Assembly (NCBI GenBank): GCA_007922195.1
Contig: ML682125.1
Location: 1,238,469 to 1,302,468 of the forward strand
Source of the DNA: Podocnemis expansa
Lineage: Eukaryota; Chordata; Testudines; Podocnemididae
DNA: 64,000 nucleotides
Direction of reading: 5' to 3'
The notes beneath the pieces were generated by a model, which worked only from the letters and a program-made list of their open reading frames with translations, did no database searches and was not told where the DNA came from. Below, piece after piece: positions 21,953-31,847 of the stretch. Position 1 is the first letter of the stretch. Every line of letters begins with the position of its first letter. A program made the translations under genes and the position numbers.

Positions 21953-22932
21953 TATGACCCAGGGCTCCTGGGATAACCTTCTGAATGTGCCAAAATCAGG
22001 GCAAGCTGCAAAACCAGGGGCCAAACCCCCCAAACCGCTGACAGGTGGTACTTAAACCAATCTCCCAGTCAGTAACAAAACATGCTTCTGATTCCCCATT
22101 CTGGACATCACCAAGCATTAAAAAATAGAAACAGCCCCCTTTACTGCACCTCAGCTTCCCTGGTTCTCTCCTAGCCACTGGGTGTCCTAGAGAAATAGGT
22201 TCTCCTGACCCCAAAGGGCCAGCCACATCACCCAGAACAATATAGGCTTGGATCTTATCCAAAATACCATTCTGCCAGCCAATCCTTTAATAACTACACC
22301 TAAAGGTTTGATATAAAAAGAAAGAAACAAAATCAGCGATGTTATAGGGTCAAAGTGAATCACATACATACAAATGATTTAGAGTCCATAGAAAGCATAT
22401 CCTTGAAGATCCCGTAGTTTGCAGGTTAGTCCCACTCCTCTGGTATGCCTCCTGCAGCTAGTTCCAGAGGAGGTTGTGGGTTGCAGACAGACTGAAGACT
22501 AAAGACAAGATGGAGATGGGACTATTGCCTTTATCACCTTTTGCTCTCCCACTTTCTCAAAGTCCTTGCCAAATCAAAATGGAGTTGAGTCTCAGGATCA
22601 ATCTGGGTGACTGGCCCAACAGGTTTCTTTTTAGGTCCATTGCTGCTGGGAGTCCCCTTAATCAATGGGCCATTAGGATGACAAGAGTTTTGCAGACACC
22701 CAGTCTGGGATTGCTTGGGATCAAATTATTTGGAGTACAAATAATACAAATACATTCCTAATAACTTTTACAGCTCTAATACCTACATAGAAACCATATA
22801 ATCATTCCTAGCAGATTACAACTTTTCTATTGATACCAAACAGGGTATATCAAATATGGATTATTGCAAGTATGAAATATTAATATGAAAAATAACAATA
22901 AACAGTCCCCTAGACCTAGACAGCATCATACA
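21953..22932 (-). repeat. LTR-A copy 1 (solo LTR of an endogenous retrovirus-like element)
   Basis: About 980 bp read on the minus strand from a TGTATGATGCTGTC start to a GGTCATA end. Copies at 43418-44405 and 52118-53751 align along the full length. Features expected of an LTR are a TATA-like GATAAAGG in the middle, ATTAAA poly(A)-type signals further on, and TG...CA-like ends in the better-preserved copies. No internal viral genes flank it, so it is a solo LTR by appearance. The retroviral class is not determined. Confidence 0.7.
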
Positions 22933-22968
22933 AGGCTTAAAGTATACCAGAACATGGTAGAATGCCAT

Positions 22969-23140
22969 TCCACTATTTTTAGGAGCTCAGTGTTCTGGAG
23001 CCCCTAAAATAGAAAATGGAGACAGAAAGCTGTGTTCTGGGGGGGTCCTTCATTTAAAAATAGTAAGCCCTGGAATGCAGCTTTCTGGCTCCATTTTCTA
23101 TTTTTAGGGGCCAGAATCCTGAGCCCCTAAAAATGGCAGG
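22969..23140. repeat. Imperfect inverted repeat
   Basis: The left arm (about 22969-23036) contains CCCCTAAAATAGAAAATGGA and the right arm (about 23073-23140) contains TCCATTTTCTATTTTTAGGG, its reverse complement with small differences. The arms are about 68 bp and the spacer about 36 bp. It lies next to the stronger hairpin at 23200. Confidence 0.7.
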
Positions 23141-23199
23141 CCCCAGAAAACCATTCCAATGCATTGGACAGAGCAGGGAGTTCTAAAAACTCCACCTCC

Positions 23200-23258
23200 C
23201 AGCCTGGTCTCACTTAGCATGCTCCAAAGCTCTGAGCATGCTTAGTGAGACCAGGCTG
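23200..23258. repeat. Near-perfect 25-bp-arm hairpin
   Basis: Arms 23200-23224 and 23234-23258 (CAGCCTGGTCTCAC... and its reverse complement) pair at 24 of 25 positions around a 9-base loop, CAAAGCTCT. It could be a small fold-back element or, if transcribed, a miRNA-like precursor. Nothing else supports an RNA gene. Confidence 0.75.
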
Positions 23259-23735
23259 TAGGCCAAACCTCAGCCTGGGCTGGGACCCTTCCCCATGGCA
23301 GCCAGGAAACGGGGAGGTAAGTGTGTGGTGGGCAGAAGCTGGGGTAGGGAGTAGGTGGGGCAGCAGGAGCTGGGGTGAGGGGCAGGTATTTGGGGGTCAG
23401 GAGCTAGGGTGTGTGAGGGGGAACTGCACTGGTGCGAAGGGGCCCGCACCGGCATGAGGGGGGCCTGCACCAGCGTGAGGGGGCCCCGCCAATTTAGGAG
23501 AGTTCTGGGTCCTGCAAAATTATACTTTAACCCCTGCATATAGAGGCAGTATCAAAACCAGCACTGGCTTGGAGATACTGTGCAGGGCAGGATTCCCATA
23601 AAACCCAATAAATAGAACTCACTCCAGACCAGTACACTTAGAGCATGTCCTTTACTTCTCAATTACCCCCTTACTGACAATCACAGTTTTAACATCCACC
23701 TCTGGGGGGGAGGGCTCAGACAGTCCCCTCCAGTT
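23259..23735. other. Unassigned stretch
   Basis: G-rich sequence with loosely repeated GGGGCCYGCACCRGCRTGAGG units at 23425-23490. No gene recognised. Confidence 0.3.
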
Positions 23736-23739
23736 GTCT

Positions 23740-23990
23740 TCTGTCACTGCTGGGTCTATTGGCACCATCCGTAGGCCACTCACAACATCCACTGGCTGGT
23801 CACATTATCTGCTGGCACTGTCTGGTGGTCACTCACACTGACTGCTGGTCACTGTTGCCTTCTGCTGCTTACTCGCACTGCCCATTGGCACCATCCACTC
23901 ATCACACACACCACCCACTGGCTGCTCACACATTCCACTGGTGCTGACCACACACTGTGTGCACCATCCACTCCAGCCAACTGTCTGCTT
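23740..23990. repeat. Degenerate minisatellite
   Basis: Loosely repeated phrases such as GGCACCATCC, CACTGGCTGGTCAC and GCTGGTCACT recur in irregular order. Units are too diverged to give a firm period. Confidence 0.5.
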
Positions 23991-24068
23991 ACAAGATGCT
24001 CTCCTGGCTTGAGGCACCAACTTCTGCTGGGCCTCAGTCAGCTTTTCAGTGATTTCAGCTCTTAGAGA

Positions 24069-24280
24069 ACAAAACAAACAAGGAGTCCTGTGGCACTTTT
24101 AAAGACTAACAAATTCTCCCATTTTTGTAAGTTCCCCCATCTTCAAAGTATCTGACAAAGTGGGATTTTCTCCTGCAAAAGCGCATGGGATAAATAAATG
24201 TGCTAGTCTTCAACAGTGCCACGGGACTCCTTGTTTGTTTTTCTGAACTAGACTAACACAGCTACCACTTTGGAACTTAT
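24069..24280. repeat. PLE-derived fold-back element with 13-bp TSD
   Basis: The arms share GGCACTTTTAAAGACTAACA and its relative on the opposite strand; the right end carries GAACTAGACTAACACAGCTA then CCACTTTGGAAC. The flanks CAGCTCTTAGAGA (24056-24068) and CAGTTCTTAGAGA (24281-24293) differ at one base of 13. It is inserted at the 3' edge of DIRS copy 2. Confidence 0.82.
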
Positions 24281-24293
24281 CAGTTCTTAGAGA

Positions 24294-27200
24294 GAATTTC
24301 TACACCTTAATGATTTCTGCTCTTAGGGCACCACAGAGGTATGTCCCTGATGAGCAGAATAACAAAAGACTCCACAAAGAATGGACTGAAACCTGGATAG
24401 GGTAATGAGGCCATTGCCCTCACCGAGTCTAGGTGCACCCCTATGAACTCTATTCTCCCTGTTGGGGTGAGCTTTGACTTTTCTAGGTTTATTAGAAGGC
24501 CTAGTTTGTCACACAGTCTTAGGACAGATCAGATGCTGCATCTGACCTGGTCTTTGGACCTCCCCCATGTTAGACAATCATGCAGGTATAGAAATATCCT
24601 GACCCCTTGCTGCCTCAAGTGGGCTGCTATGCATTTTATGAAAACCCTTGGGGCCAATGAGAGCCCAAAAGGGAGTGGAAGTATCTCTTTACGGTGAAGC
24701 AGAGGAACTTTCTGTGCTTTTGCCTTATCGAAATGTGAAAGTAGGCATCTTTTATGTCAAGGGCTGTGAACCAATCCCCTGAATCTAAGGAGGGAATAAT
24801 ATGAGATAGGCAAACCATTTGAAACTTTATTTTCCATATGAACTTGTTCAAGGTTCTTAGGTCCAATATGGGTCTCAGGCCCCCTTTTGCCTTTGGGACC
24901 AAGAAATACCATAAGTAGAAGCCCCTCCCTCTTTTCTTTGTGGGTGCTCTCTCTACTGCTCCCATCTCTAGGAGCTTGTGGCACTCCAGCTTCAGGAGAG
25001 CCTCACGGGAGGGGTCCTTGATATGATAATGAGGGAGCAGTTTCCTTTCGAGAGGCCTGGCCCTGAACTGCATGGCATAACCTTTCAACACCGTAACCAC
25101 TATCCATCATTCCTATGTTATCTCAGACCACTGGTGTCAGAAGGGTACCAGTCTGTTTTGAAATGGGAAAGCTGGCTGATTTTGGCATGGGTGGTGGCCC
25201 TAGGGCAAGAGGTCAAACCTCTGCCTCTGGGATGTGGAGTGACTGTTATTGCCCTGGCAGGTGGAGCGTTTGGAGCTCTGTGACCTTGCTCCCCTTCCAG
25301 CTCTAACTCTATCCCTGTTCCCACTTCCATAGGGGCAGTGGGACAACTGGAAGGGTCAGTGACGTGGACCCTGCTGTTGCTGTTGGTGGTGCTGGGGCTG
25401 TGACTGTTGTGCCTGAAAGGACCACCTAGCCATCTGAGGAATGTACATCCCTAGAGAGTAGAGTGTTGCTCGGGAGTCCTTCATGCTATGCAACTGAATC
25501 GATCAACTCAGTGAACAGTGATGGGCCATTGAACAGGAGGTTCTGGATGGACTGTTGCATCTCAGGGGATAATCCCAATCCTTGTAGCCATGTGGCTGAA
25601 CACATGGTGATCACTGAGGCAACCCCCCTGCTAGCCATGTCAGTGGCGTCCCACGAGGACAGCTGTGTTGTACATGCTACCAACAGTCCTTCCACGACTA
25701 AAGCATTGTAGTCCACCACATGGTTGGAAAGGATGAGGTCCTGAAATCTCTGCATCGACTTCCATAAATTAAAAACATATGGGCCCACAAGGGCTTGCTG
25801 ATTGGCAATACGTGGTTGCAATGCTGCAATGCCTATCTCCCAAAGGTTGTATTCACACACACATGGTTATTTCGAAACAAGTTGTGTTGAAACAACTTGT
25901 TTCAAAATAACACCTTATTTCAAAATAACTTAATTCGAATTAACAGTTTGTTAATTCGAATTAAGGAAAAACGCGGGAAATGAATTAGCAAGTTCGCACA
26001 GCGAACTTGCTATTTCATTTCCTGCTGCAGGGGGCTGCAGCCACTGGCGGGGGGTGAGCCACTGCGGGGTGGCTCAGCCCCCCGCCAGAGCTGCCCCCAA
26101 CACCGCCGGTGGGTCAGGGGCACTGGGCTCAGCCCACAGCCCAGGCTGCCCCCCCGACACCCCCGGCGGGTGGGGGGCGCCGGGCTCAGCCCGCAGCCCG
26201 GGCTGCCCCCCCCCGGTTTCAAAACAAGGGTTTCGAAACAACGTTGTATCGCCCAGAAACCAGGTTTAAGTTGTTTCGAAACAACACAGTTGTTTTGAAA
26301 CAAGGGCTTCCCTTTGTTTCAAAACAACTGTGCATCGTGTGAACATGTTTTTTTTTTTGTTTCGAAACAACGAGGTTGTTTCGAAACAAAAGTGCTACGT
26401 GAATACAGCCAAAAAGATGCAGTTTCTTGGCATCTTTAATTTTCAGGGTGGCAGCAGGTTGTCCTTGTCTCTCCTGCTGATTCACTGCACCCACCACCTG
26501 CGACCCAGGGGTGGGGTGAATAAAAAGGAAGCTGAATGTGTCCGCAAGGACGTGGTATTTGTTTTCAATCCCCTTCATGACTGAGGCACCGGATGATAGT
26601 GTCTGGTATTGGGCACGGCCAATCATTAGTACCCCCTTGTGCATAAGGACCGCCACTGTTGCTGGGGAGGTGGCATCACCCACAATGGAGAGGGGATCAA
26701 AGTCCTCCCAGACTACCTTGATTGGCAAGTCGAGGTTTTCAGCCATGTGCTTTAGCAACTCTAGATGCGCCCTTGGATGTTCTCTAAAGGAGAGGGACCT
26801 TTGGTAGGCCACCTCATCAGGGGAAGAAGAGGACATGACCCGGGAGTCATTTCTCCCTGAGCCCAAGGGACCTTCCCCTGGGTCCAAGTCCTTGTCTCAT
26901 GCTTCTGGATCTCAACCCCCCTGCAAAGTAGCAGATCTTGAGGACCCGGTGATGCCGTGTCCCTTTGGGGTAAGTCCCATAACTCCCTGTCTGCCTACTG
27001 CACCAACCAGTCCTTAAAGGTTCGTGACACCAGGGCCTGTGCCAGGAATGGCTTTCTTCCTCATGCCAGGGAGCAGTCGTTTGTGCCAGCCAGCGTGCAG
27101 GAATGTCCCTCTTCTGCTTTGGTGCTGGGGAGGCTCCATGCAGGAAGCAACATATCAGTGCAGGCGAGGGCAATGCCCAAGACTCCCTGTGCTGGAAAGA

Positions 27201-28590
27201 CAATGGCAAGAGCTTTCTCCTGCACTTTCCTGCCAGGCACATCAATGATGGTGCCGGTGCTTGGGACGCTGGCAAATGGTGGTGTCAGGACTGCATGTCG
27301 GAGTTTCCTGACGAGTGGGACTTCAATCTGGCGTGGTGCAATTTCTGTGAGGGTGCTGGTGAGTGTTCCTGGGACAAGGCCTCCAGCAAGAACCACTGAT
27401 AAGCTCCATCATCCCCCATCTCGGAACCCGAGCCCAAGAAGATGGATGCCCTTTGGGGTGAGCAGCTGCGCCAAGTGTCCCCAGATTGGTTCATCAGGGA
27501 TGATGGCACCCATGGAAGGGAAGGGCTCTGATGGCCTTCCCCACATGGGGAGTCATGGGGAACGCGGTATCAAGGTCCGATCCCGGGATGAACTCCCACA
27601 CCGCTGGCCCCGGTCCTGCAACAGTTCCTGCAACAGTTCCTGCTGTGCCTAAGGGCCTGGTTTGACCTGTGGCCCTCGAAGACAGCACTGGTTTCCGCCT
27701 TGACGCCATCAGAGGCGGAGTGGGGATCAGCAACTGCAGTAGTGCCCAGGCTGCCTCAAAGATCTCAGGCATGGATGGAGCTGCTAATGTTTGTGGTCTC
27801 TGTGCTGGGGTTTGTGGGTCCCCTCACACCTGTACTGGGGATCCCAACCTGCGCCTATGGGGTTTGACCTTTTGTGAGTGAGCCCTCAGTGCAGACTCCA
27901 ATCCTGTCTGCTGTTTCTTTGACTTCTGGGACAAGACTGTTGCTGAGACAGAGCCAGTGCAGAGTGCGCTTTCTGTGCCAAAGCTAACTGTACTGACGGT
28001 GGGATGCTCTGCACTGAGGCCAGGCACAGGGCCTCTTTCAGGGCCATGGAGTGCAGGCAATTTTCTCGTTCCTTCTGCATCTTCAGCTTAAATGAGTGGC
28101 AAATCTCCCCAAGGCATTTCAGGCATGTCTCGTGAGGGGTGACTGATTGAGAAAGCGTTTCCACGTGCAGCACAGGCCTTGAAGCCAGGCATGGTTGAAT
28201 CTGTACCAGGCCATGTGTTACCTCCAGGATGCAAGGGAGAGTCGGGTTCTCCGATGCAATCTGAGCTGGGAGGCAGAATAGGAACAAGGGGCAATTCCAT
28301 TGTGGAAAAGTAAAGAAAAGAAGTAGACGACGAAGAAATGGACAAATGATTGTGAACCTGCAAGAGCAGGCAGTTCCAGGACCATTGCAATGGGTGGAAA
28401 GAAGGAACTGAAGCAGGAGTAGGGTCAGGGCCACCTATATACTGCACAAGGACACAGGTCAGAGGGGGCATTGGGCACTGACTCTAGAGGGACAGGCTAG
28501 GGCAAAAAGTTTCCGGACAACCGTCCACTGTGGCACGTGGACACCTATGTCTGAATGGACGTGAGCAGTGCTCGAAGAACTGCAGCACTT
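24294..28590 (-). mobile_element. DIRS-type retrotransposon copy 2 (gag plus reverse transcriptase)
   Basis: On the minus strand the order is: leader with TATA-like sequence (28431-28444), decayed N-terminal gag, gag at 26412-26887 (LELLKHMAENLDLPI, PGSQVVGAVNQQERQGQ), gag continued at 25486-25860 (IANQQALVGPY), a Q-rich stretch near 25340-25450, and reverse transcriptase at about 24420-25100 (GLRPILDLRTLNKF, ALDIKDAYFHI). The polymerase catalytic box reads YLHD instead of YIDD or similar, so the enzyme is dead even apart from frameshifts. A palindromic element at 25849-26406 splits gag. The recombinase was not identified. DIRS elements integrate by a tyrosine recombinase and leave no target duplication. 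Confidence 0.85.
25849..26406. mobile_element. Palindrome-rich MITE inserted in DIRS gag
   Basis: The ends are GTATTCAC (25849-25856) and GTGAATAC (26399-26406). The interior is packed with TTTCGAAACAA palindromes on both sides of a GC-rich core, plus TTAATTCGAATTAA twice and a perfect hairpin GCAAGTTCGC-ACA-GCGAACTTGC at 25989-26011. It separates two halves of one gag frame, which defines it as an insertion. I could not fix a target duplication. Superfamily unknown. Confidence 0.75.
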
Positions 28591-28975
28591 TCAGCCTTCC
28601 TGGCACTAGCCCCAAGGGGTGAGTGTTAGCTGTGGTACGCTGCCACCCCAGGGGTGGCTGCATTTCAGAGGTAGGTCGCAGAGCCTGTGTAGACAGAAGC
28701 CACTTACGTTCCTTTGGGTTGCAAGGTGTGAAGAAAACACTGGTCACGATTCATCACTTGGCGCTGCACAGATGGATGCCTGACCAGGCCTCTCATGCCA
28801 ATCTCAGCAGTTGCTACGTTCCACAGGTGCAGGGTGCCCCTCCTTCTCCCCGTGTTGTGGAGAGCTGTCTCCTCAGAAATGCAGCTTCATGATTGTGGAT
28901 TCTAGGGTGCATTCCAGACACCCAGGCAGTGCCAGTTCCCTGCAGGCACAGTTTGTCCGCCTGTCAGTGTGTCAG
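28591..28975. other. Unassigned stretch
   Basis: No gene or repeat recognised between the 5' edge of DIRS copy 2 and the LTR that starts at 28976. Confidence 0.3.
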
Positions 28976-29784
28976 TGTGATGAAGTGGGAAACTTCTCTT
29001 AGGCTGGTTTAGGATGTCATGGACGATACTCCAATTTCTCTTCTATTCTTGTATTCTAGTGATGGGATCTGAGGTGTGTGATTATTATAAGGACCACTAA
29101 GGGGCAGAGGGGCTTTTAGGCAGACACCTCAGGGGTCTCAAACTCAAATCACCATGAGGGCCGCATGAGGACTAGTAGAGGGCTGCACAAGGATTAGTAC
29201 AGTAGCCTGAGGGCTGCACCACTGAAACCTTTCCATACAATGATATTGAAAATATCGGTAATGGTGTGTCACTGCAGGCTGCAGGAAATAGCTTTAGGGG
29301 CCGCATGTGGGCCACGGGCCATGTGTTTGAGACCCCTGCCTTACCTGGACCCCCCCACCGATCACTTTGGACCAACAGGCAGGGCTCCCTAGCTGGGGTG
29401 GGAGAATAAAGGACTAGGGAGGTGAGGAGGGAGTGGGGGTCTAGAGGCAGGATCCCCAGGGCATGAATCTGCTAGCTCTGGGGATTCACTACTATACCTC
29501 CTGGTTAACCTGGTAGCCAACTGTCCTAGTTGCTGTGTGAACTTGATTGCTAATAAACCCTGACTTCCACAATAGCTGAGAGTCACTTTTGATTGGGACT
29601 CCCCAAGGGAGTCCAGACAGAGCAGGGATTAGCCCCCCAAGGCTGGATTTGGGAAGTGGCTGCGCGGTAGTGTGGATTCCTGGGCTGGACAGGAGAAGGC
29701 TCCACTGCAGCAGACTCTGATCAGCTGTGAGTGGACAGGACCCCTAGAGTGATTCCTGAGGAGCCTGCCAGGGTCTGTCCTACA
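28976..29784 (+). repeat. Gypsy-type solo LTR (LTR-G copy 1), interrupted by a hAT MITE
   Basis: It begins TGTGATGAAGTGGGAAA and includes TTGCTAATAAACCCTGACTT, a poly(A)-signal region shared with the copies at 42445 and 52828. The end is approximate, and no clear target duplication was found. A hAT MITE occupies 29130-29338. The family is assigned to Ty3/gypsy because the 42445 copy directly follows gypsy pol and a polypurine tract. Confidence 0.65.
29130..29338. mobile_element. hAT-like MITE inside LTR-G
   Basis: It begins CAGGGGTCTCAAACTCAAA and ends GTTTGAGACCCCTG; same family as 13130-13299. The right flank CCTTACCT and left flank ACACCT fit one 8-bp duplication with a small deletion. 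The related LTR at 52828-53448 lacks the insert and reads GGCAGACCTTACCTGG at the same point, an empty site. Confidence 0.85.
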
Positions 29785-29899
29785 TTTGTGCCAACTAGAA
29801 GGTGTGACCAAAGCCTTCACCCAGGGGTCTTCCCAGGCTGACCAGTGATCCGGGCAGTGCTGGGCTGGTGCCAGGCCCAGGCCCAACGGGGGGTGGTTA

Positions 29900-30231
29900 T
29901 GTGAAAGGGGGGGGGAGAAAGAACCTAGCCCTGGATTCAGCATTTCCCCCAGGGCTGCTCCAGGTTTGTTCAGGTGGAGTTTCCTGACAGCTCTGATCCA
30001 CTCCAGGGTTTGGCTGCTGTTGGGAATTCGTTATAAACAGCTTGGCTGCCTGAATGCCTGTGTGTTTCCTTCCCCCACTCCAGCCAGACCAGGGGAAGTG
30101 AGCGGATGGGAGCAGGGGCTGGGAGGGCAGAACCCCTGAGCGCCCATCCAGGCTGAGAATAAAGCGGCACACCTCCCTCCCATGGGTCCCCGCCGCACCC
30201 GTGTCTTCTCTGCCCTAAATTCCTAGCGACA
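29900..30231 (+). repeat. Candidate LTR upstream of NANOS
   Basis: The segment starts TGTGAAAGGGGG, has TTATAAACAG at 30031-30040 (TATA-type), AATAAA at 30158-30163, and ends TTCCTAGCGACA at 30231. The spacing of TATA, poly(A) signal and CA end suits a compact retroviral-type LTR. No matching flanking duplication was found, and no second copy is in the window, so the call is tentative. Confidence 0.4.
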
Positions 30232-30249
30232 GGCTGCGCTTTGATAGCT

Positions 30250-30535
30250 GGGCCTGGCACAGACACCGGGGGGGGGGAGCCGGGACTCCTGGGTCTCTCC
30301 CTAGTGCCGGGAAGGCGGTGGGGGCTCGTGGCTGCAGGCAGGACTCCTGGGTTCTTGCCCTGGCTCTGGGGAGGAAGGGGACTAAGGCTTGGGGCGGGAG
30401 GGCTGGAAACGACTCCCGGGCCCTACGCCTGGCTATGGGAAAGCAGCGGCGCCCAGTGGTTAGAGCAGTGGGGGCTGGAGGCAGGACTCCTGGCTTCTCG
30501 CCCTGGCTCTGGGAGGCAAGCGGGGGCTGAGACTC
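30250..30535 (+). repeat. tRNA-SINE-like tandem units
   Basis: GGACTCCTGGG or GACTCCCGGG recurs at about 30284, 30341, 30411 and 30485, each followed by a CCCTGGCTCTGGG-like phrase. One unit carries AGTGGTTAGAGCAGTGGGGG, which resembles the pol III A-box region of tRNA-derived SINEs. Units are about 60-75 bp apart. They lie just upstream of the NANOS CpG island. Confidence 0.5.
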
Positions 30536-30770
30536 ACCTTCGCCGGCCCCCCGCTGTCCCCGCCGGGACGGGACCGGAGCCGGGCTCCAGCCGCCCCGTC
30601 GGCAGCGCCGAGCCCCTCCGCGCCCCGCGGTGCAGAGTCCAGCCCGGCTTTTCGCTGCCTCTCGGCCGCCGAGCCAGGCTGCGAGCGGCCGGGGCCGGGC
30701 TGACGGAGGACGGGCGCGGGCGCGGCTGCTGCAGCGGGGCCGAGCCGAGCCGAGCCGGGCCGGGCCGGGC

Positions 30771-31847
30771 ATGGATTGCCTGGAGCGCCGCTGCCCCGAC
30801 GCCGCCGCCTTCGACTTCTGGACCGACTACCTGGGGCTGGCCACGCTGGTGGGTCCGGCCCGGCCGCCCCCCGCCGCCCCCGGCGCCCGCCCGCTCCCGG
30901 CCAGGCTGGGGCTGCCCCGCGCCGCGCCCTGCCCCTGCCCCTGCGCCCTGCCCGGCTNNNNNNNNNNNNNNNNNNNNNNNNNNNNNNNNNNNNNNNNNNN
31001 NNNNNNNNNNNNNNNNNNNNNNNNNNNNNNNNNNNNNNNNNNNNNNNNNNNNNNNNNNNNNNNNNNNNNNNNNNNNNNNNNNNNNNNNNNNNNNNNNNNN
31101 NNNNNNNNNNNNNNNNNNNNNNNNNNNNNNNNNNNNNNNNNNNNNNNNNNNNNNNNNNNNNNNNNNNNNNNNNNNNNNNNNNNNNNNNNNNNNNNNNNNN
31201 NNNNNNNNNNNNNNNNNNNNNNNNNNNNNNNNNNNNNNNNNNNNNNNNNNNNNNNNNNNNNNNNNNNNNNNNNNNNNNNNNNNNNNNNNNNNNNNNNNNN
31301 NNNNNNNNNNNNNNNNNNNNNNNNNNNNNNNNNNNNNNNNNNNNNNNNNNNNNNNNNCTGCGCCCTGCCCGGCTGCCCCGCGCCCGGCCCCGGCCCCGGC
31401 CCCGGCCCCCTGCGCGACCTGGAGGAGCGCTTCGCCCTCCTCCGCCCCTTCCAGCCCGGGCCGCTGCGGCCGGGGCGCGGCCGGCCGTCGGGGGGCGGCT
31501 TGGCGGCCGGCCTGGGGGCGCTGCTGGGCGGCTCGGAGCGCAAGGCGCGGCCGGGCGCCCGGAGCAAGCCGGAGCCCAGGATCTGCGTCTTCTGCCGCAA
31601 CAACGGCGCCCCCGAGGAGGTCTTCGGCTCCCACGTCCTGAAGGGCCTGGACGGCCGCGTGGTGTGCCCCGTCCTGCGCGCCTACACCTGCCCCTTGTGC
31701 AGCGCCCGCGGCGACAACGCGCACACCCTCAAGTACTGCCCGCTCGCCCGGGAGCGGGACCGGGATCGGGATCGGGACCGGCCGCCACAGCGGGCCCTCA
31801 AGGGCCGGCCCGCGCCCACCGGCGGCCGCCGCCTGCAGATCGTCTAG
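30771..31847 (+). CDS. NANOS1: NANOS-family RNA-binding translational repressor (NANOS1-like), single exon
   Basis: NANOS proteins bind mRNA with Pumilio and recruit CCR4-NOT to repress translation, chiefly in germ cells and neural tissue. The ATG at 30771 gives an N-terminus with [14 protein letters not shown] at residues 14-27, the CNOT1-interacting motif. After a 400-N gap comes [11 protein letters not shown], as in NANOS1, then two CCHC zinc fingers at 31584-31739: C-x2-C-x12-H-x10-C and C-x2-C-x7-H-x4-C, with CVFCRNN, SHVLKG and [12 protein letters not shown]. All eight ligands are present. The C-terminus is basic (RDRDRDRDR) and ends RRLQIV. There is no intron, as in vertebrate NANOS1. 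The coordinates include the gap, so length is unknown; flank overlap suggests about 219 residues. Some finger residues (NNG, SHVLK) and FDFW also recall NANOS3, so the paralog is less sure than the family. Confidence 0.93.
   Translation: MDCLERRCPDAAAFDFWTDYLGLATLVGPARPPPAAPGARPLPARLGLPRAAPCPCPCALPGXXXXXXXXXXXXXXXXXXXXXXXXXXXXXXXXXXXXXXXXXXXXXXXXXXXXXXXXXXXXXXXXXXXXXXXXXXXXXXXXXXXXXXXXXXXXXXXXXXXXXXXXXXXXXXXXXXXXXXXXXXXXXXXXXXXXXXCALPGCPAPGPGPGPGPLRDLEERFALLRPFQPGPLRPGRGRPSGGGLAAGLGALLGGSERKARPGARSKPEPRICVFCRNNGAPEEVFGSHVLKGLDGRVVCPVLRAYTCPLCSARGDNAHTLKYCPLARERDRDRDRDRPPQRALKGRPAPTGGRRLQIV
30958..31357. other. 400-bp assembly gap inside NANOS CDS
   Basis: Exactly 400 N. The 17 bases before it (30941-30957) and the 17 bases after it (31358-31374) are identical, CTGCGCCCTGCCCGGCT, and lie in the same reading phase. 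The gap may therefore be an unmerged overlap rather than missing sequence. Confidence 0.95.

Noticed and set aside
26219..26887. 222-codon frame as a host gene
   Set aside because: The N-terminal part is DIRS gag and the C-terminal part is the palindromic MITE, so it is a chimera of transposons.
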